DNA of 64,000 nucleotides from Tenacibaculum sp. MAR_2009_124. GTDB lineage: Bacteria; Bacteroidota; Bacteroidia; Flavobacteriales; Flavobacteriaceae. The DNA lies in assembly GCF_900105455.1 (NCBI RefSeq), contig NZ_FNSF01000005.1:744001-808000 (forward strand), given 5' to 3'. The position numbers and the translations under genes were made by a program. Shown in pieces: positions 56,026 through 64,000 of this stretch; position 1 is the stretch's first letter; the number at the start of each line of letters is the position of its first letter. The notes under the pieces were generated by a model, which was not told the DNA's origin, ran no database searches, and was given only the letters and a program-made list of their open reading frames with translations.

Positions 56026-56625
56026 ATGAAAAATGTTTTAATAATAAATGGTTGGCACTCTTTTTCGGAAGCAAAAGGTCAGTTTAATAAATCGTTAAGT
56101 ACCTTAAGTACTTCTTTTTTTTATGCCATAGAAAATTACACAGTTAAAACAACTCAAATAAATGACGGCTACGATATAGAAAAAGAAGTTTTAAAGTTTA
56201 CTTGGGCAGATGTTATTATATACCATACTCCCGTTTGGTGGTTTTCTATACCTTTCAAATTTAAAAAATATTTTGATGAAGTATTAACGGCAGGCTATAA
56301 CAACGGCTTATGGATTAGTGACGGTAGGAGTTCGAAAAATCCAAAAATTAACTACGGGACCGGTGGTCTCTTAAGTGGAAAACAATACATTTTAACTTCA
56401 AGCTGGAATGCTCCTGAGGAAGCATTTACCATGACCGACGAATTCTTTGATCAAACAAGTGTTGATAAAGGTGTTTTATCTGGGTTCCATGCCATGAACA
56501 AATACTTAGGTATGAATTTAATAGATTCATTGCACTTTCATGATGTTGAAAAAAATGCAGATGTTCATGAAGAATTAAAAAAGTACAACCTCTTTCTTGA
56601 GAAAAACTTTATGGCTCAGGTATAA
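56026..56625 (+). CDS. mdaB: NAD(P)H:quinone oxidoreductase MdaB-like
   Basis: A 199-residue flavodoxin-like FAD enzyme that reduces quinones by two electrons, avoiding semiquinone radicals. It follows the MdaB pattern closely: VLIINGW at the N-terminus, WADVIIYHTPVWWFSIPF, KKYFDEVLTAGYNNG, YGTGGLLSGKQYILTSSWNA, and DEFFDQTSVDKGVLSGFHAMN. The frame also opens at a TTG (56002) within the -7 box, so the ATG at 56026 is chosen. Probably controlled by the divergent LysR regulator. Confidence 0.9.
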   Translation: MKNVLIINGWHSFSEAKGQFNKSLSTLSTSFFYAIENYTVKTTQINDGYDIEKEVLKFTWADVIIYHTPVWWFSIPFKFKKYFDEVLTAGYNNGLWISDGRSSKNPKINYGTGGLLSGKQYILTSSWNAPEEAFTMTDEFFDQTSVDKGVLSGFHAMNKYLGMNLIDSLHFHDVEKNADVHEELKKYNLFLEKNFMAQV

Positions 56626-56632
56626 TTTTAAG

Positions 56633-56675
56633 ACATATCAAAACTATACCTAAATATAGTTTTGATATGTTTTCT
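56633..56675. terminator. Bidirectional terminator after mdaB
   Basis: A perfect 16-base stem (56633-56648 / 56655-56670) with a 6-base loop and T-rich sequence on both sides, between mdaB and the converging gene at 56777. Confidence 0.85.
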
Positions 56676-56776
56676 TAAAAAACAGCAATACTTTTTTACA
56701 AATAATATAGCATAGTTACCTGCACTTGATTATCAATATGCCTAAAAAATTAATAGTTCTCATAATATAAAATGAG

Positions 56777-59269
56777 TTATTTATTCTTTATAAGCTTTAT
56801 AGAATTAGTTTTACCACCTTCAATGAGCTTCATAAAATAAATTCCTGGTTCATATTTGTCTAGGTTTATCTTAGTAGACTGACTTCTAATAGAGATCTGA
56901 TTCAGTTTATTACTGTTCATATCATGGATTGAAACTTTGTATTCTCTATTTCTGTCGAACTCTTTTATAAAAAGGATTGTTGAATCGGATGTAGGATTCG
57001 GGTATATTTGAAATGATAAATCCTCACTATTACTATTAATATATTCGTTTATATTTCCAGACTCATTCGTGGAAGTAATTTTAGTTTTATAGAGATCTGC
57101 ATTGTAAGTAGCATCTTGATTGGTTTTATTACAAAAACTAGTGACATAATTAACAGAAACTGGAGGTTGTGGTTCAAGTTGTTGAAATGGCCCTGTTTTG
57201 ATAAAAACCTTATCGTCAATTGTCGCTCCCGGAAGAACATCTATCAATGTATTTGAAAAAAAGCCTTTTATAACATCAGGTTCCGTCTCAACTGGTGCCT
57301 TAATTTTTATGGGGCCATCAACATAAGTAACCTTAGTTGCGGCATAGTTTTGGGGTGTATTTATTATTAAACTTTTTAAGTGCGTATTGGTATTAATAGC
57401 TTCATACGGAAATGCCGTATAATCGTTATCAATATTTACAGGTACTGTAAATATCTGAACATTCCGAATGGGGTCTCCATCATAACCGTTTTCATTAGAT
57501 TCATATTCAATATAGAACTGAAGTTCAGCTTTCTTCACACCATAAAAAAATATATCATCGCCTTCGTATGGAAACCCCTCAAGGCTTTCTAATTTTAACT
57601 CCATCAGTAGCTCCTTGACATCATTAATATCAACATAACTTGAATACATTTTTTCCTCATTAAAACCATCTATATTTTTAGTTTGAAAATTCTCATTCAA
57701 AAACGTTGCACTAGAAAACTGATGATATAAAATTATTCTTGTTTGTATTCTTGTATTATCTAAATTAATATTGGTATTTGGATTAAAATAATACTTCAGG
57801 TTATCTCTAAGATAAGATTTAACTTTGAGTTTATGCTCAGTAGTATTTTGACTTATAGACAACTCAATAGTTGGAGTTTTTAAAACAGCGAAAGTCCCAA
57901 TAGGTTTATTATAAATAGGTCCTTCAGGAGATAGATAATTATCACTTCCGAAGGTGTAAATTCCAGATTCTTCTTGTAGAAATGAAGTGTCGTATCCTGG
58001 TAAACCGTCCCATCTAGTGCCAGGTAAAGCTATATCAATTATTCTATTTAAATTATCCTCTCCTTCAATTTCTCCTTCAATAATCATTTCTCCCATAACA
58101 GTGGTTGCCCCAGATTTGGATGATCCATAGTTTAAATCTTTCGAAAGACTGCTCATATATTTCGATACCCCACTTATATAAGCTTTGACTTTACTCTTGT
58201 CAATAGACTCTGGACCAATATTCCATTTATTACTTTTTTTATCAAAAGACACATTCCCTACCGCACCTGCAAGATTCATGATGTTTTTTATTAGTTTCCA
58301 ATTTTTCTTGTCATTCGAATGTGTATTCGGATTGTTTGTAATTATATCAATTAAATCTGCAAACTTTGAAGTTTGAATTATAGCGCCTTTCGTTGCTATA
58401 GCCGTTGCCAATGCACCAACCCCTCCAATTACTCTATTTACAACCAATTTATCATAATTTACACCAGGTGAGGTCTCTTGAATTATACCTGTTAAAGCCC
58501 CTTTAGCTACAAGTCCCAATTTATCCACTACAGTTCCAGATATTCTAAACATAACTGGTTTTCTACAAATACAAGGATCATAAGCAACTGGAAGATCGAA
58601 ATAAGTCCAATAAGTGGAATGTTCAGTAGCAGGAAAATCGGTAATCATTTGTACAGATAATTCCGTTGTTTTCTGATCAAGTGGTTGCATCGTTTCACCT
58701 TGAATGCTCAGGGTATTTGAAACGGACAAAGAACTTGAAGGTAAATCTAAAGGTAAACCATCAACCGTGTTTTGAGGAGCATCTTTTGTTGGAATAGTTA
58801 TTCTATATTTGATAATATTAGGTCCCCAAGCTATATCACGATGCATCATAAAAAACCTCATCAGCCCTCTATGCCTATTATAAAAAATCATATATGGCGA
58901 ATTATGAGCATTGGCATCATTTCTCGGAGTTATGTTATCGGAAAGCCTACCTAAATCAATTTTTACAACCTCCCAACCATCTTCTGGTCTAAAATCCGAT
59001 AAATGTTGTTCAGCAATAATTGATGTTAATGCTCCTGGATTCGTTAACCAATAAGGACTTGTTAACCATTCCGTTCCTGATGGAAATTTATCTAAAAGCA
59101 AGTCATCACTTGAAAACCAATCTACATTATTTAAATGGTTTGTCAAGGAATTTATAGGTGCCTCTGGATTCGTAATTGACTCCTGCTGTTCACAATCTTG
59201 TCCCGTCATAGTCCAAACAAAGCAACAATTTAGAAGAAGTATAAGTTTTAACAAAAATATTTTTTTCAT
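56777..59269 (-). CDS. Large T9SS cargo protein of unknown function
   Basis: An 830-residue secreted protein with a signal peptide (MKKIFLLKLILLLNC, cleaved after about TGQ) and a C-terminal sorting domain (about 750-830, IYPNPTSDS...YEPGIYFMKLIEGG). The body is not recognised. Two parts can be told apart: residues about 30-235 are polar with many Trp/Pro, and about 245-300 is Gly/Ala-rich and hydrophobic (GVGALATAIATKGAII), resembling a pore-forming or membrane-inserting segment. After 440 it looks like beta-sandwich sequence. It is 5 bp downstream of the gene at 59275-60222, so they form one operon and the two products probably work together. Confidence 0.7.
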   Translation of the reverse strand: MKKIFLLKLILLLNCCFVWTMTGQDCEQQESITNPEAPINSLTNHLNNVDWFSSDDLLLDKFPSGTEWLTSPYWLTNPGALTSIIAEQHLSDFRPEDGWEVVKIDLGRLSDNITPRNDANAHNSPYMIFYNRHRGLMRFFMMHRDIAWGPNIIKYRITIPTKDAPQNTVDGLPLDLPSSSLSVSNTLSIQGETMQPLDQKTTELSVQMITDFPATEHSTYWTYFDLPVAYDPCICRKPVMFRISGTVVDKLGLVAKGALTGIIQETSPGVNYDKLVVNRVIGGVGALATAIATKGAIIQTSKFADLIDIITNNPNTHSNDKKNWKLIKNIMNLAGAVGNVSFDKKSNKWNIGPESIDKSKVKAYISGVSKYMSSLSKDLNYGSSKSGATTVMGEMIIEGEIEGEDNLNRIIDIALPGTRWDGLPGYDTSFLQEESGIYTFGSDNYLSPEGPIYNKPIGTFAVLKTPTIELSISQNTTEHKLKVKSYLRDNLKYYFNPNTNINLDNTRIQTRIILYHQFSSATFLNENFQTKNIDGFNEEKMYSSYVDINDVKELLMELKLESLEGFPYEGDDIFFYGVKKAELQFYIEYESNENGYDGDPIRNVQIFTVPVNIDNDYTAFPYEAINTNTHLKSLIINTPQNYAATKVTYVDGPIKIKAPVETEPDVIKGFFSNTLIDVLPGATIDDKVFIKTGPFQQLEPQPPVSVNYVTSFCNKTNQDATYNADLYKTKITSTNESGNINEYINSNSEDLSFQIYPNPTSDSTILFIKEFDRNREYKVSIHDMNSNKLNQISIRSQSTKINLDKYEPGIYFMKLIEGGKTNSIKLIKNK

Positions 59270-59274
59270 AATTC

Positions 59275-60222
59275 TTACTTTTTCTTAAGTGTATCAATTT
59301 CCTTCTTTAAATCAATAATGTACAAGGTTAGTTCTTCTATTTTCTCCAATAACTTAGCATCCATCTTCCCTAAATTAAGCCCTTCCTTTTCAATTATTGA
59401 CGCCTTCGGAATATTTGGTAAATGACCATTAAGTTTTATAAATTGCTCTACCTCTTTTAATGGTTTTAGCTTATAATCTTTTTTAAACACATAATCGGCC
59501 CAAACCCCTGAGGAAATATCAACTCTAACCTTTTCGGTTCTAATTCCTTTTTTTACAAAAAGTTTATAATCATTACAATCGGTACAAGAATCAAAATTGA
59601 AAGATCCGCCAATTAGAGTTTTACCTGCCGATATCCAAAAATTATCGTTGTTTGTACTTACAATACTTAAGGTATTTCCATAACCTCCTGTATAATTACT
59701 AAAAGCCCTAATTCTCCAATTTTCAGTTCCATTATAATGTCTGAAAGAAATACCTCCATAACTATTTGTAGTTTTAGATTGTATTCTCACTTCCTGCTCA
59801 TTATCCAATCGTATGTCTAATTTCGATTGTGGGTTACTAGTACCTATTCCAACCTCTCCATCTCGATTCAATGTCATAATAGTTAGGTTTGTGCTTGGAT
59901 AACGAAAATGTAACCTACTATTCGCTGCAATGTCCCAATCCCAATTAGTACTGACTCCTGACCCTAAAGAAGGACTACTGTAGGATAAACGCAACCCCGA
60001 ACTGACGCTCTCAAAAGGAGTTCCCATACTTATCCCACCTGATGTGTATGTTTTTTTGAGAGTTAACAATCTTGGTGCTAAACTAATACCTCCAGTTACC
60101 CCTCCACTTGTAGTAGCACTAATTTTGGCACGACCAACTAAATTTTCTGGATTGCTTCCTGACCATTGACCAATGGCTAATTGACTAGTTAAAAGTAAAA
60201 TAATAACGAATTTAAAATTCAT
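59275..60222 (-). CDS. Secreted fibre-like protein with C-terminal coiled coil
   Basis: A 315-residue exported protein (signal peptide ending AIGQW). The middle contains the VGIGTSNPQSKLDI motif followed by beta-rich sequence, typical of phage-tail-fibre-like or trimeric surface proteins in Bacteroidota. The C-terminal part (about 225-315) reads DYVFKKDYKLKPLKEVEQFI, then HLPNIPKA, and ends in a Glu/Lys-rich coiled coil, like the chaperone-type tail of such proteins. No T9SS sorting domain. First gene of a two-gene operon with the 830-residue cargo protein. Confidence 0.75.
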   Translation of the reverse strand: MNFKFVIILLLTSQLAIGQWSGSNPENLVGRAKISATTSGGVTGGISLAPRLLTLKKTYTSGGISMGTPFESVSSGLRLSYSSPSLGSGVSTNWDWDIAANSRLHFRYPSTNLTIMTLNRDGEVGIGTSNPQSKLDIRLDNEQEVRIQSKTTNSYGGISFRHYNGTENWRIRAFSNYTGGYGNTLSIVSTNNDNFWISAGKTLIGGSFNFDSCTDCNDYKLFVKKGIRTEKVRVDISSGVWADYVFKKDYKLKPLKEVEQFIKLNGHLPNIPKASIIEKEGLNLGKMDAKLLEKIEELTLYIIDLKKEIDTLKKK

Positions 60223-60489
60223 AATAATAAATAGTTTATTTTGCTCCTACTCTATTTAAAGTTTTTCGGATTCCACTTTGTAGTCAGTTTATTACAAGTG
60301 AAAAAAAATTAATTTCATTACCCAAACAATAAATCCTATCAAGGTTAACATAAACTGATTTAGGTTGAAGTTGTAATGATAAATTGAAGCATTATTAATC
60401 AATAATGATATGACTATTAGTGAAAAGCATAATACCATTACAGAATTTAACGTATTTTTAAAAAATTAGAATTTTTCTAAAAAGCTATT

Positions 60490-61602
60490 ATGGTACTTAA
60501 AGCATTAAGCATACAACAAATGAACCACGAAATCATATATTTTTATGGTTGGTGGCAACTTTCTGTCTGTTTATTTGCCTTTATTGCTTTACTTGCTATC
60601 TGGTGGCATATAGGTAAAAAACAAAACGATTTTGGTCAAGTGTGGTTAGCGCTTTCTGTTTTATGCTGGAGTATTTCTGGAGCCTTTGAGATATATTTTA
60701 TTGAAAGTAATGCAACTTCAGCGTTTATTATTAACGGATGGCGTAGCATATGGTCTTTACTGAATAGTTTGTTTATCTTATTATCACTGCCTTGGTTTCG
60801 TTATTTACCCACTCCAATCGGGCATATTATAAAATCGAAGTACTGGATTTATATTGTTGGTATTCCTTTTCTATTTTCATTATTACCCACCTTAAGCCGC
60901 ATGATATCCGGTACCGTTATTTCAGTAATTAATGAACTTGATGTATACTACGCCTTTTTCACACTAATATTTTTAGGTTTTGTTTTATGGGAATCATTTT
61001 TAAAACGACGCTTAAAGGCCTTAGCCTTTTTGTCATTTGTTTGTATACTTGTTGTTTTAGTAGCTCAAATCTACAAGCTCTCTGGAAACAATATTAACTT
61101 AACCTTGTTCTCAGCAATTTTCAAAACATCATTAATCATGATTTTCTTTGCTTTGGCTCTGAGTTGGGTAAAAGAATTGGCTGAAAACGTAATTCCTAAT
61201 TCAAGTGATTTATATCTTAGTTTTCAAAAAAATAAACTTTCTTCAGGAAAAACAGAAAACCTTATACTCTTAAAAGGCTTTCCAGGCTCTGAAAAACGAA
61301 AAGTAAAATTATCTCCTGTTTTGTTCGATTTATTTACAAAATTTGCTGAACGCAGACTATCAAATGAGGATTGGTTAGAAATTAAACCTAAGAATTTTTC
61401 CATGCCAAGTAAAACCTTTGATATTAAGGATTACAACGAAGTAAAAAGATTGCTAATATCATTACTAGATGGTGTGTTTGGTAAAGACAATTGGACCACA
61501 GAGCATCACTTAAATCCGTTAAAAACAACACTTTTCGAAATGTCGGAAAAGCGAGACAGAAAAATTCGTTTAAAAATCCCTAAAGAAAACATTTCTTTAT
61601 AA
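60490..61602 (+). CDS. Seven-helix membrane protein of unknown function with a cytoplasmic C-terminal domain
   Basis: A 370-residue protein. The first 225 residues hold about seven transmembrane helices (WWQLSVCLFAFIALLAIWW is the first). The remaining 145 residues are soluble and charged, with a compact segment (KRKVKLSPVLFDLFTKFAER, then NEDWLEIK, and YNEVKRLLISLLDGVFG) that could be a winged helix. The layout recalls 7TM-fused regulators such as the AraC protein at 2863-3918, but the C-terminal domain is not AraC-type. Function unknown. A hairpin (61620-61650) follows. Confidence 0.6.
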   Translation: MVLKALSIQQMNHEIIYFYGWWQLSVCLFAFIALLAIWWHIGKKQNDFGQVWLALSVLCWSISGAFEIYFIESNATSAFIINGWRSIWSLLNSLFILLSLPWFRYLPTPIGHIIKSKYWIYIVGIPFLFSLLPTLSRMISGTVISVINELDVYYAFFTLIFLGFVLWESFLKRRLKALAFLSFVCILVVLVAQIYKLSGNNINLTLFSAIFKTSLIMIFFALALSWVKELAENVIPNSSDLYLSFQKNKLSSGKTENLILLKGFPGSEKRKVKLSPVLFDLFTKFAERRLSNEDWLEIKPKNFSMPSKTFDIKDYNEVKRLLISLLDGVFGKDNWTTEHHLNPLKTTLFEMSEKRDRKIRLKIPKENISL

Positions 61603-61619
61603 ACCAACACTTTAACACT

Positions 61620-61650
61620 AATTTGTCAGTAGTTTTTTTACTGACAAATT
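61620..61650 (+). terminator. Hairpin after the seven-helix protein gene
   Basis: 12-base arms aatttgtcagta / tactgacaaatt (61620-61631 / 61639-61650) around a T-rich loop. The T-tail after the stem is weak, so termination may be partial. Confidence 0.6.
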
Positions 61651-61725
61651 CATATTCTTTCTGATAAAGTCTTCTCTAAAAAATTCAATTTTAAACATTG
61701 CGTTGAAAATCATAAAACTATTCTC

Positions 61726-63351
61726 ATGACCTCAAAACAACGCATAACTACCATTATTTTTCTTTTATTGCCATTTATACATCAAGCCCAAAACAAAGGA
61801 TTAGACGAGCAAATTAACGATGCTTTTATGCCTTTTGCTTCTTGGTGGGAAGGGTTTATCCTTTCAACGATCAACATTTTTGGATATGGAATTCCAATTG
61901 TCCTCATCATCTTAGTTCTTGGAGCACTATTCTTCACGATTTACTTTGGCTTTATTAACATTAAGCACTTTCCAACAGCTATTCAAGTAGTGAGAGGTAA
62001 ATATGACGATTTAGAGTTTCTGAACGTCGAAACAACTTCACATGTTCACGAAATTGATGGTGATATTATCGATACAATCAAAAATGAAAGTAGTCATGGA
62101 GAAGTGAATCACTTTCAAGCCTTAGCAACTGCTGTTTCTGGAACCGTTGGTTTAGGAAATATTGCTATGGTTGCGGTTGCCATTTCTATTGGTGGTCCGG
62201 GTGCTACCTTTTGGATGGTCATCGCTGGTTTACTTGGAATGTCTTCAAAATTTGTAGAATGTACACTTGGTGTAAAATATAGAGATATTGATAGTGAGGG
62301 TAACGTATATGGTGGTCCGATGTATTATTTATCAAGAGGCCTTAAAGAAACAGGTTTAGAAAAATTGGGTAAATTCTTGGCTGTTGTATTTGCTATTTTA
62401 TGTGTTGGAGCCTCATTTGGAGGTGGAAATGCTTTTCAAACGAATCAAGCCGCTGCTCAAATTATTTCAAGGTTTGGTATTGATGGCGTTGCTTCAGGAA
62501 GCCTTATAGGGTTGATCTTCGCTATTTTCGTTGGAATTGTGATTATTGGTGGAATTAAAAGAATTGCCAAGGTCACTGAAAAGGTCGTTCCACTAATGGC
62601 TATACTTTATGTTGTATCAGCATTATTCATTATTTTTTCAAACGTTAGCTTTGTTGATGATGCTATTGCATTAATTATAAATGAAGCATTTACCCCCAAA
62701 GCTACCATTACTGGAGGTTTTATTGGGGTAATGATACAAGGCTTTCGTCGTGCGGCATTTTCAAACGAAGCAGGAGCAGGTTCAGCAGCAATCGCACATT
62801 CTGCTGTCAACACCAAATATCCCGCTTCCGAAGGCCTTGTAGGATTGTTAGAACCATTTATTGACACGGTAGTCGTTTGTTCTATGACAGCAATTATCAT
62901 CGTTATGTTTAATATGGATGGTGCTTTTGTTTATGGAGATGTAATTAATGGACAGGCGTTAATGGCCGATGGATCTAGACTAGGTGGTGTTAACTTAACA
63001 TCATTAGCCTTTGACAATGCCATTCCAGGAGCTTCGTATGTTTTAGTAATTGCAGTCACCTTATTTGCCTTTTCTACCATATTATCATGGTCATACTATG
63101 GTTTACAGTCGTGGAAGTATTTGTTTGGTAGAGGAAAATGGACTGATTTAACCTATAAAATTATTTTTTTAATGTTTACTGTTTTGGGAGCCGCTGTAAC
63201 ACTAGATGCCGTTATTAAATTTTCAGATGCTATGATTCTCGCTCTTGTTTTTCCAAATATGATAGGGCTATTACTTCTATTTCCAAAGGTTCGAAGTGAA
63301 ATTAAACGCTATCTAAAGGATATTAAATTATTGAAAATGAAAAATGAATAG
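61726..63351 (+). CDS. AGCS family sodium:alanine/glycine symporter
   Basis: A 541-residue inner-membrane transporter that takes up alanine or glycine with sodium. The family signature is clear: SGTVGLGNIAMVAVAISIGG, VECTLGVKYR, GGPMYYLSRGL, SFGGGNAFQTNQ, GGIKRIAKVTEKVVPLMA and FRRAAFSNEAGAGSAAIAHS. There are about eleven transmembrane segments. An N-terminal signal-like stretch (IIFLLLPFIHQAQNKG) precedes the first helix. It would suit a cell that lives on protein breakdown products. Confidence 0.93.
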   Translation: MTSKQRITTIIFLLLPFIHQAQNKGLDEQINDAFMPFASWWEGFILSTINIFGYGIPIVLIILVLGALFFTIYFGFINIKHFPTAIQVVRGKYDDLEFLNVETTSHVHEIDGDIIDTIKNESSHGEVNHFQALATAVSGTVGLGNIAMVAVAISIGGPGATFWMVIAGLLGMSSKFVECTLGVKYRDIDSEGNVYGGPMYYLSRGLKETGLEKLGKFLAVVFAILCVGASFGGGNAFQTNQAAAQIISRFGIDGVASGSLIGLIFAIFVGIVIIGGIKRIAKVTEKVVPLMAILYVVSALFIIFSNVSFVDDAIALIINEAFTPKATITGGFIGVMIQGFRRAAFSNEAGAGSAAIAHSAVNTKYPASEGLVGLLEPFIDTVVVCSMTAIIIVMFNMDGAFVYGDVINGQALMADGSRLGGVNLTSLAFDNAIPGASYVLVIAVTLFAFSTILSWSYYGLQSWKYLFGRGKWTDLTYKIIFLMFTVLGAAVTLDAVIKFSDAMILALVFPNMIGLLLLFPKVRSEIKRYLKDIKLLKMKNE

Positions 63352-63407
63352 CGATGTTTATGAATGGACATAATCATGCATATATTCTTTGTTATATCTC
63401 TAAGTAA

Positions 63408-63652
63408 TTTTTCTTTTTCCATTGATGAAAAAGAAACAAAAAATCTAGTCTTAACCGCACTGCTCGCAGAAATAATCATCCTCGAACCTAAAAAAATAAC
63501 TCGCTATTGCTCAAACAGATTTTAATCTCGTCGGTTCTTGCGGTGTTATTTTTGGTTTGTTCGCTTATGACAAGAGTAATTAAGATCCTATTATTAGTAA
63601 TAACAACTCTAAATGTTATTGCAAACAGTTAACAAAGTTTCTATATGAAATA
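63408..63652. repeat. 245-bp non-coding repeat, copy 1
   Basis: Highly similar to 63756-64000, beginning with tttttctttttcc and ending with tttctatatgaaata. The copies share blocks such as gtcttaaccgcactgctcgc and attattagtaataacaac and differ at scattered positions. Short open frames inside it are not conserved between copies, so it is not a gene. Confidence 0.85.
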
Positions 63653-63755
63653 TCGAAATAAGCTGTGCATAAACATATTCAAAACTATCTAAAGAGTTTT
63701 CTCCTTTCACTTCCATCGACATATTTTACTATTAAACACCTTTTAATCAAAACTA

Positions 63756-64000
63756 TTTTTCTTTTTCCTTTGATGAAAAAAAACAAAAATCTAGTCTTAA
63801 CCGCACTGCTCGCAGAAATAATCATCCTCGAACCTAAATTAAAATAACTCGCTGTTGCTCAAACAGATTTTAATTTCATCGGTTCTTGTGGTGTTATTTT
63901 TGGTTTGTTCACTTATGACAGGGGTAATTAAGATCCTATTATTAGTAATAACAACTCTAAATGTTATTGCAAACAGTTAACAAAGTTTCTATATGAAATA
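63756..64000. repeat. 245-bp non-coding repeat, copy 2 (may continue past the window)
   Basis: Second copy of 63408-63652 in the same direction, 348 bp further on. The similarity runs right up to the last base of the window, so the real unit may be longer or further copies may follow. The 103 bp between the copies do not belong to the repeat. Confidence 0.85.

Noticed and set aside
63665..63847. 60-codon frame overlapping the second 245-bp repeat
   Set aside because: The frame is not preserved in the first copy of the repeat, so it is not likely to be a gene.

Overview
The window looks like chromosomal DNA from a marine-type member of the Flavobacteriaceae (Bacteroidota). The base composition is AT-rich. 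Many secreted proteins end in a type IX secretion system (T9SS) type A sorting domain (YPNP...G-Y-LEV-D-GQK...LVKK). Upstream regions carry the Bacteroidota -7 box TAnnTTTG, and several conserved proteins are typical of this group (DUF4292 lipoprotein, HU-CCDC81/SPOR protein, CHENW-type TonB protein). The genus cannot be fixed from sequence alone. No rRNA, tRNA or CRISPR array was seen.

Layout. 1-2726: an M4 (thermolysin-like) secreted metallopeptidase cut by the left edge, with a one-base shift in its signal peptide. 2863-3918: a membrane-bound AraC-type regulator. 4046-5385: a complete IS256-family element with a perfect 8-bp target duplication. 5482-6291: a META-domain lipoprotein. 6728-7774: an isoaspartyl peptidase/asparaginase lipoprotein. 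7909-11376: a secreted peptidylarginine/agmatine deiminase-like enzyme with carbohydrate-binding and FN3 modules, followed by a decayed second copy of the asparaginase 3' end. 11944-13588: an IS5/IS1182-like element. 13593-13987: two copies of an unexplained hairpin element. 14002-15861: an ABC-F ATPase.

16012-38021 is the most striking region. Six large T9SS cargo genes lie head to tail on the minus strand: three S8 subtilases, one BNR/sortilin-like protein and two M43 metallopeptidases. All share exchangeable FN3, GEVED, MAM and sorting modules. Each is followed by its own intrinsic terminator, and most have a TAnnTTTG promoter, so this is a family of separately expressed exoenzymes rather than one operon. 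Next to it, on the plus strand, is a fused dipeptide/oligopeptide ABC ATPase. Together with the deiminase, the M4 enzyme and the asparaginase, the region suggests extracellular protein digestion followed by peptide uptake; that link is inferred from gene content and position.

38177-50120 is mostly core genes: a nucleotidyltransferase-TPR-DUF4292-EnvC-like operon, an AI-2E family transporter, a thioesterase, an HU/SPOR protein, dprA, a TonB-like gene split by a frameshift, and a conserved protein with kinase-like motifs. 50252-63351 holds an outer-membrane protein, an EamA transporter, a helicase-nuclease fusion, a divergent lysR-mdaB pair, a two-gene operon of secreted proteins of unknown function, an unknown membrane protein and an AGCS sodium:amino-acid symporter. 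The right edge contains two copies of a 245-bp non-coding repeat.

Three genes (M4 peptidase, IS5-like transposase, TonB protein) each need a single-base change in an A/T run to restore a full product. That pattern could be assembly error or real slippage/decay, and raw reads would decide.
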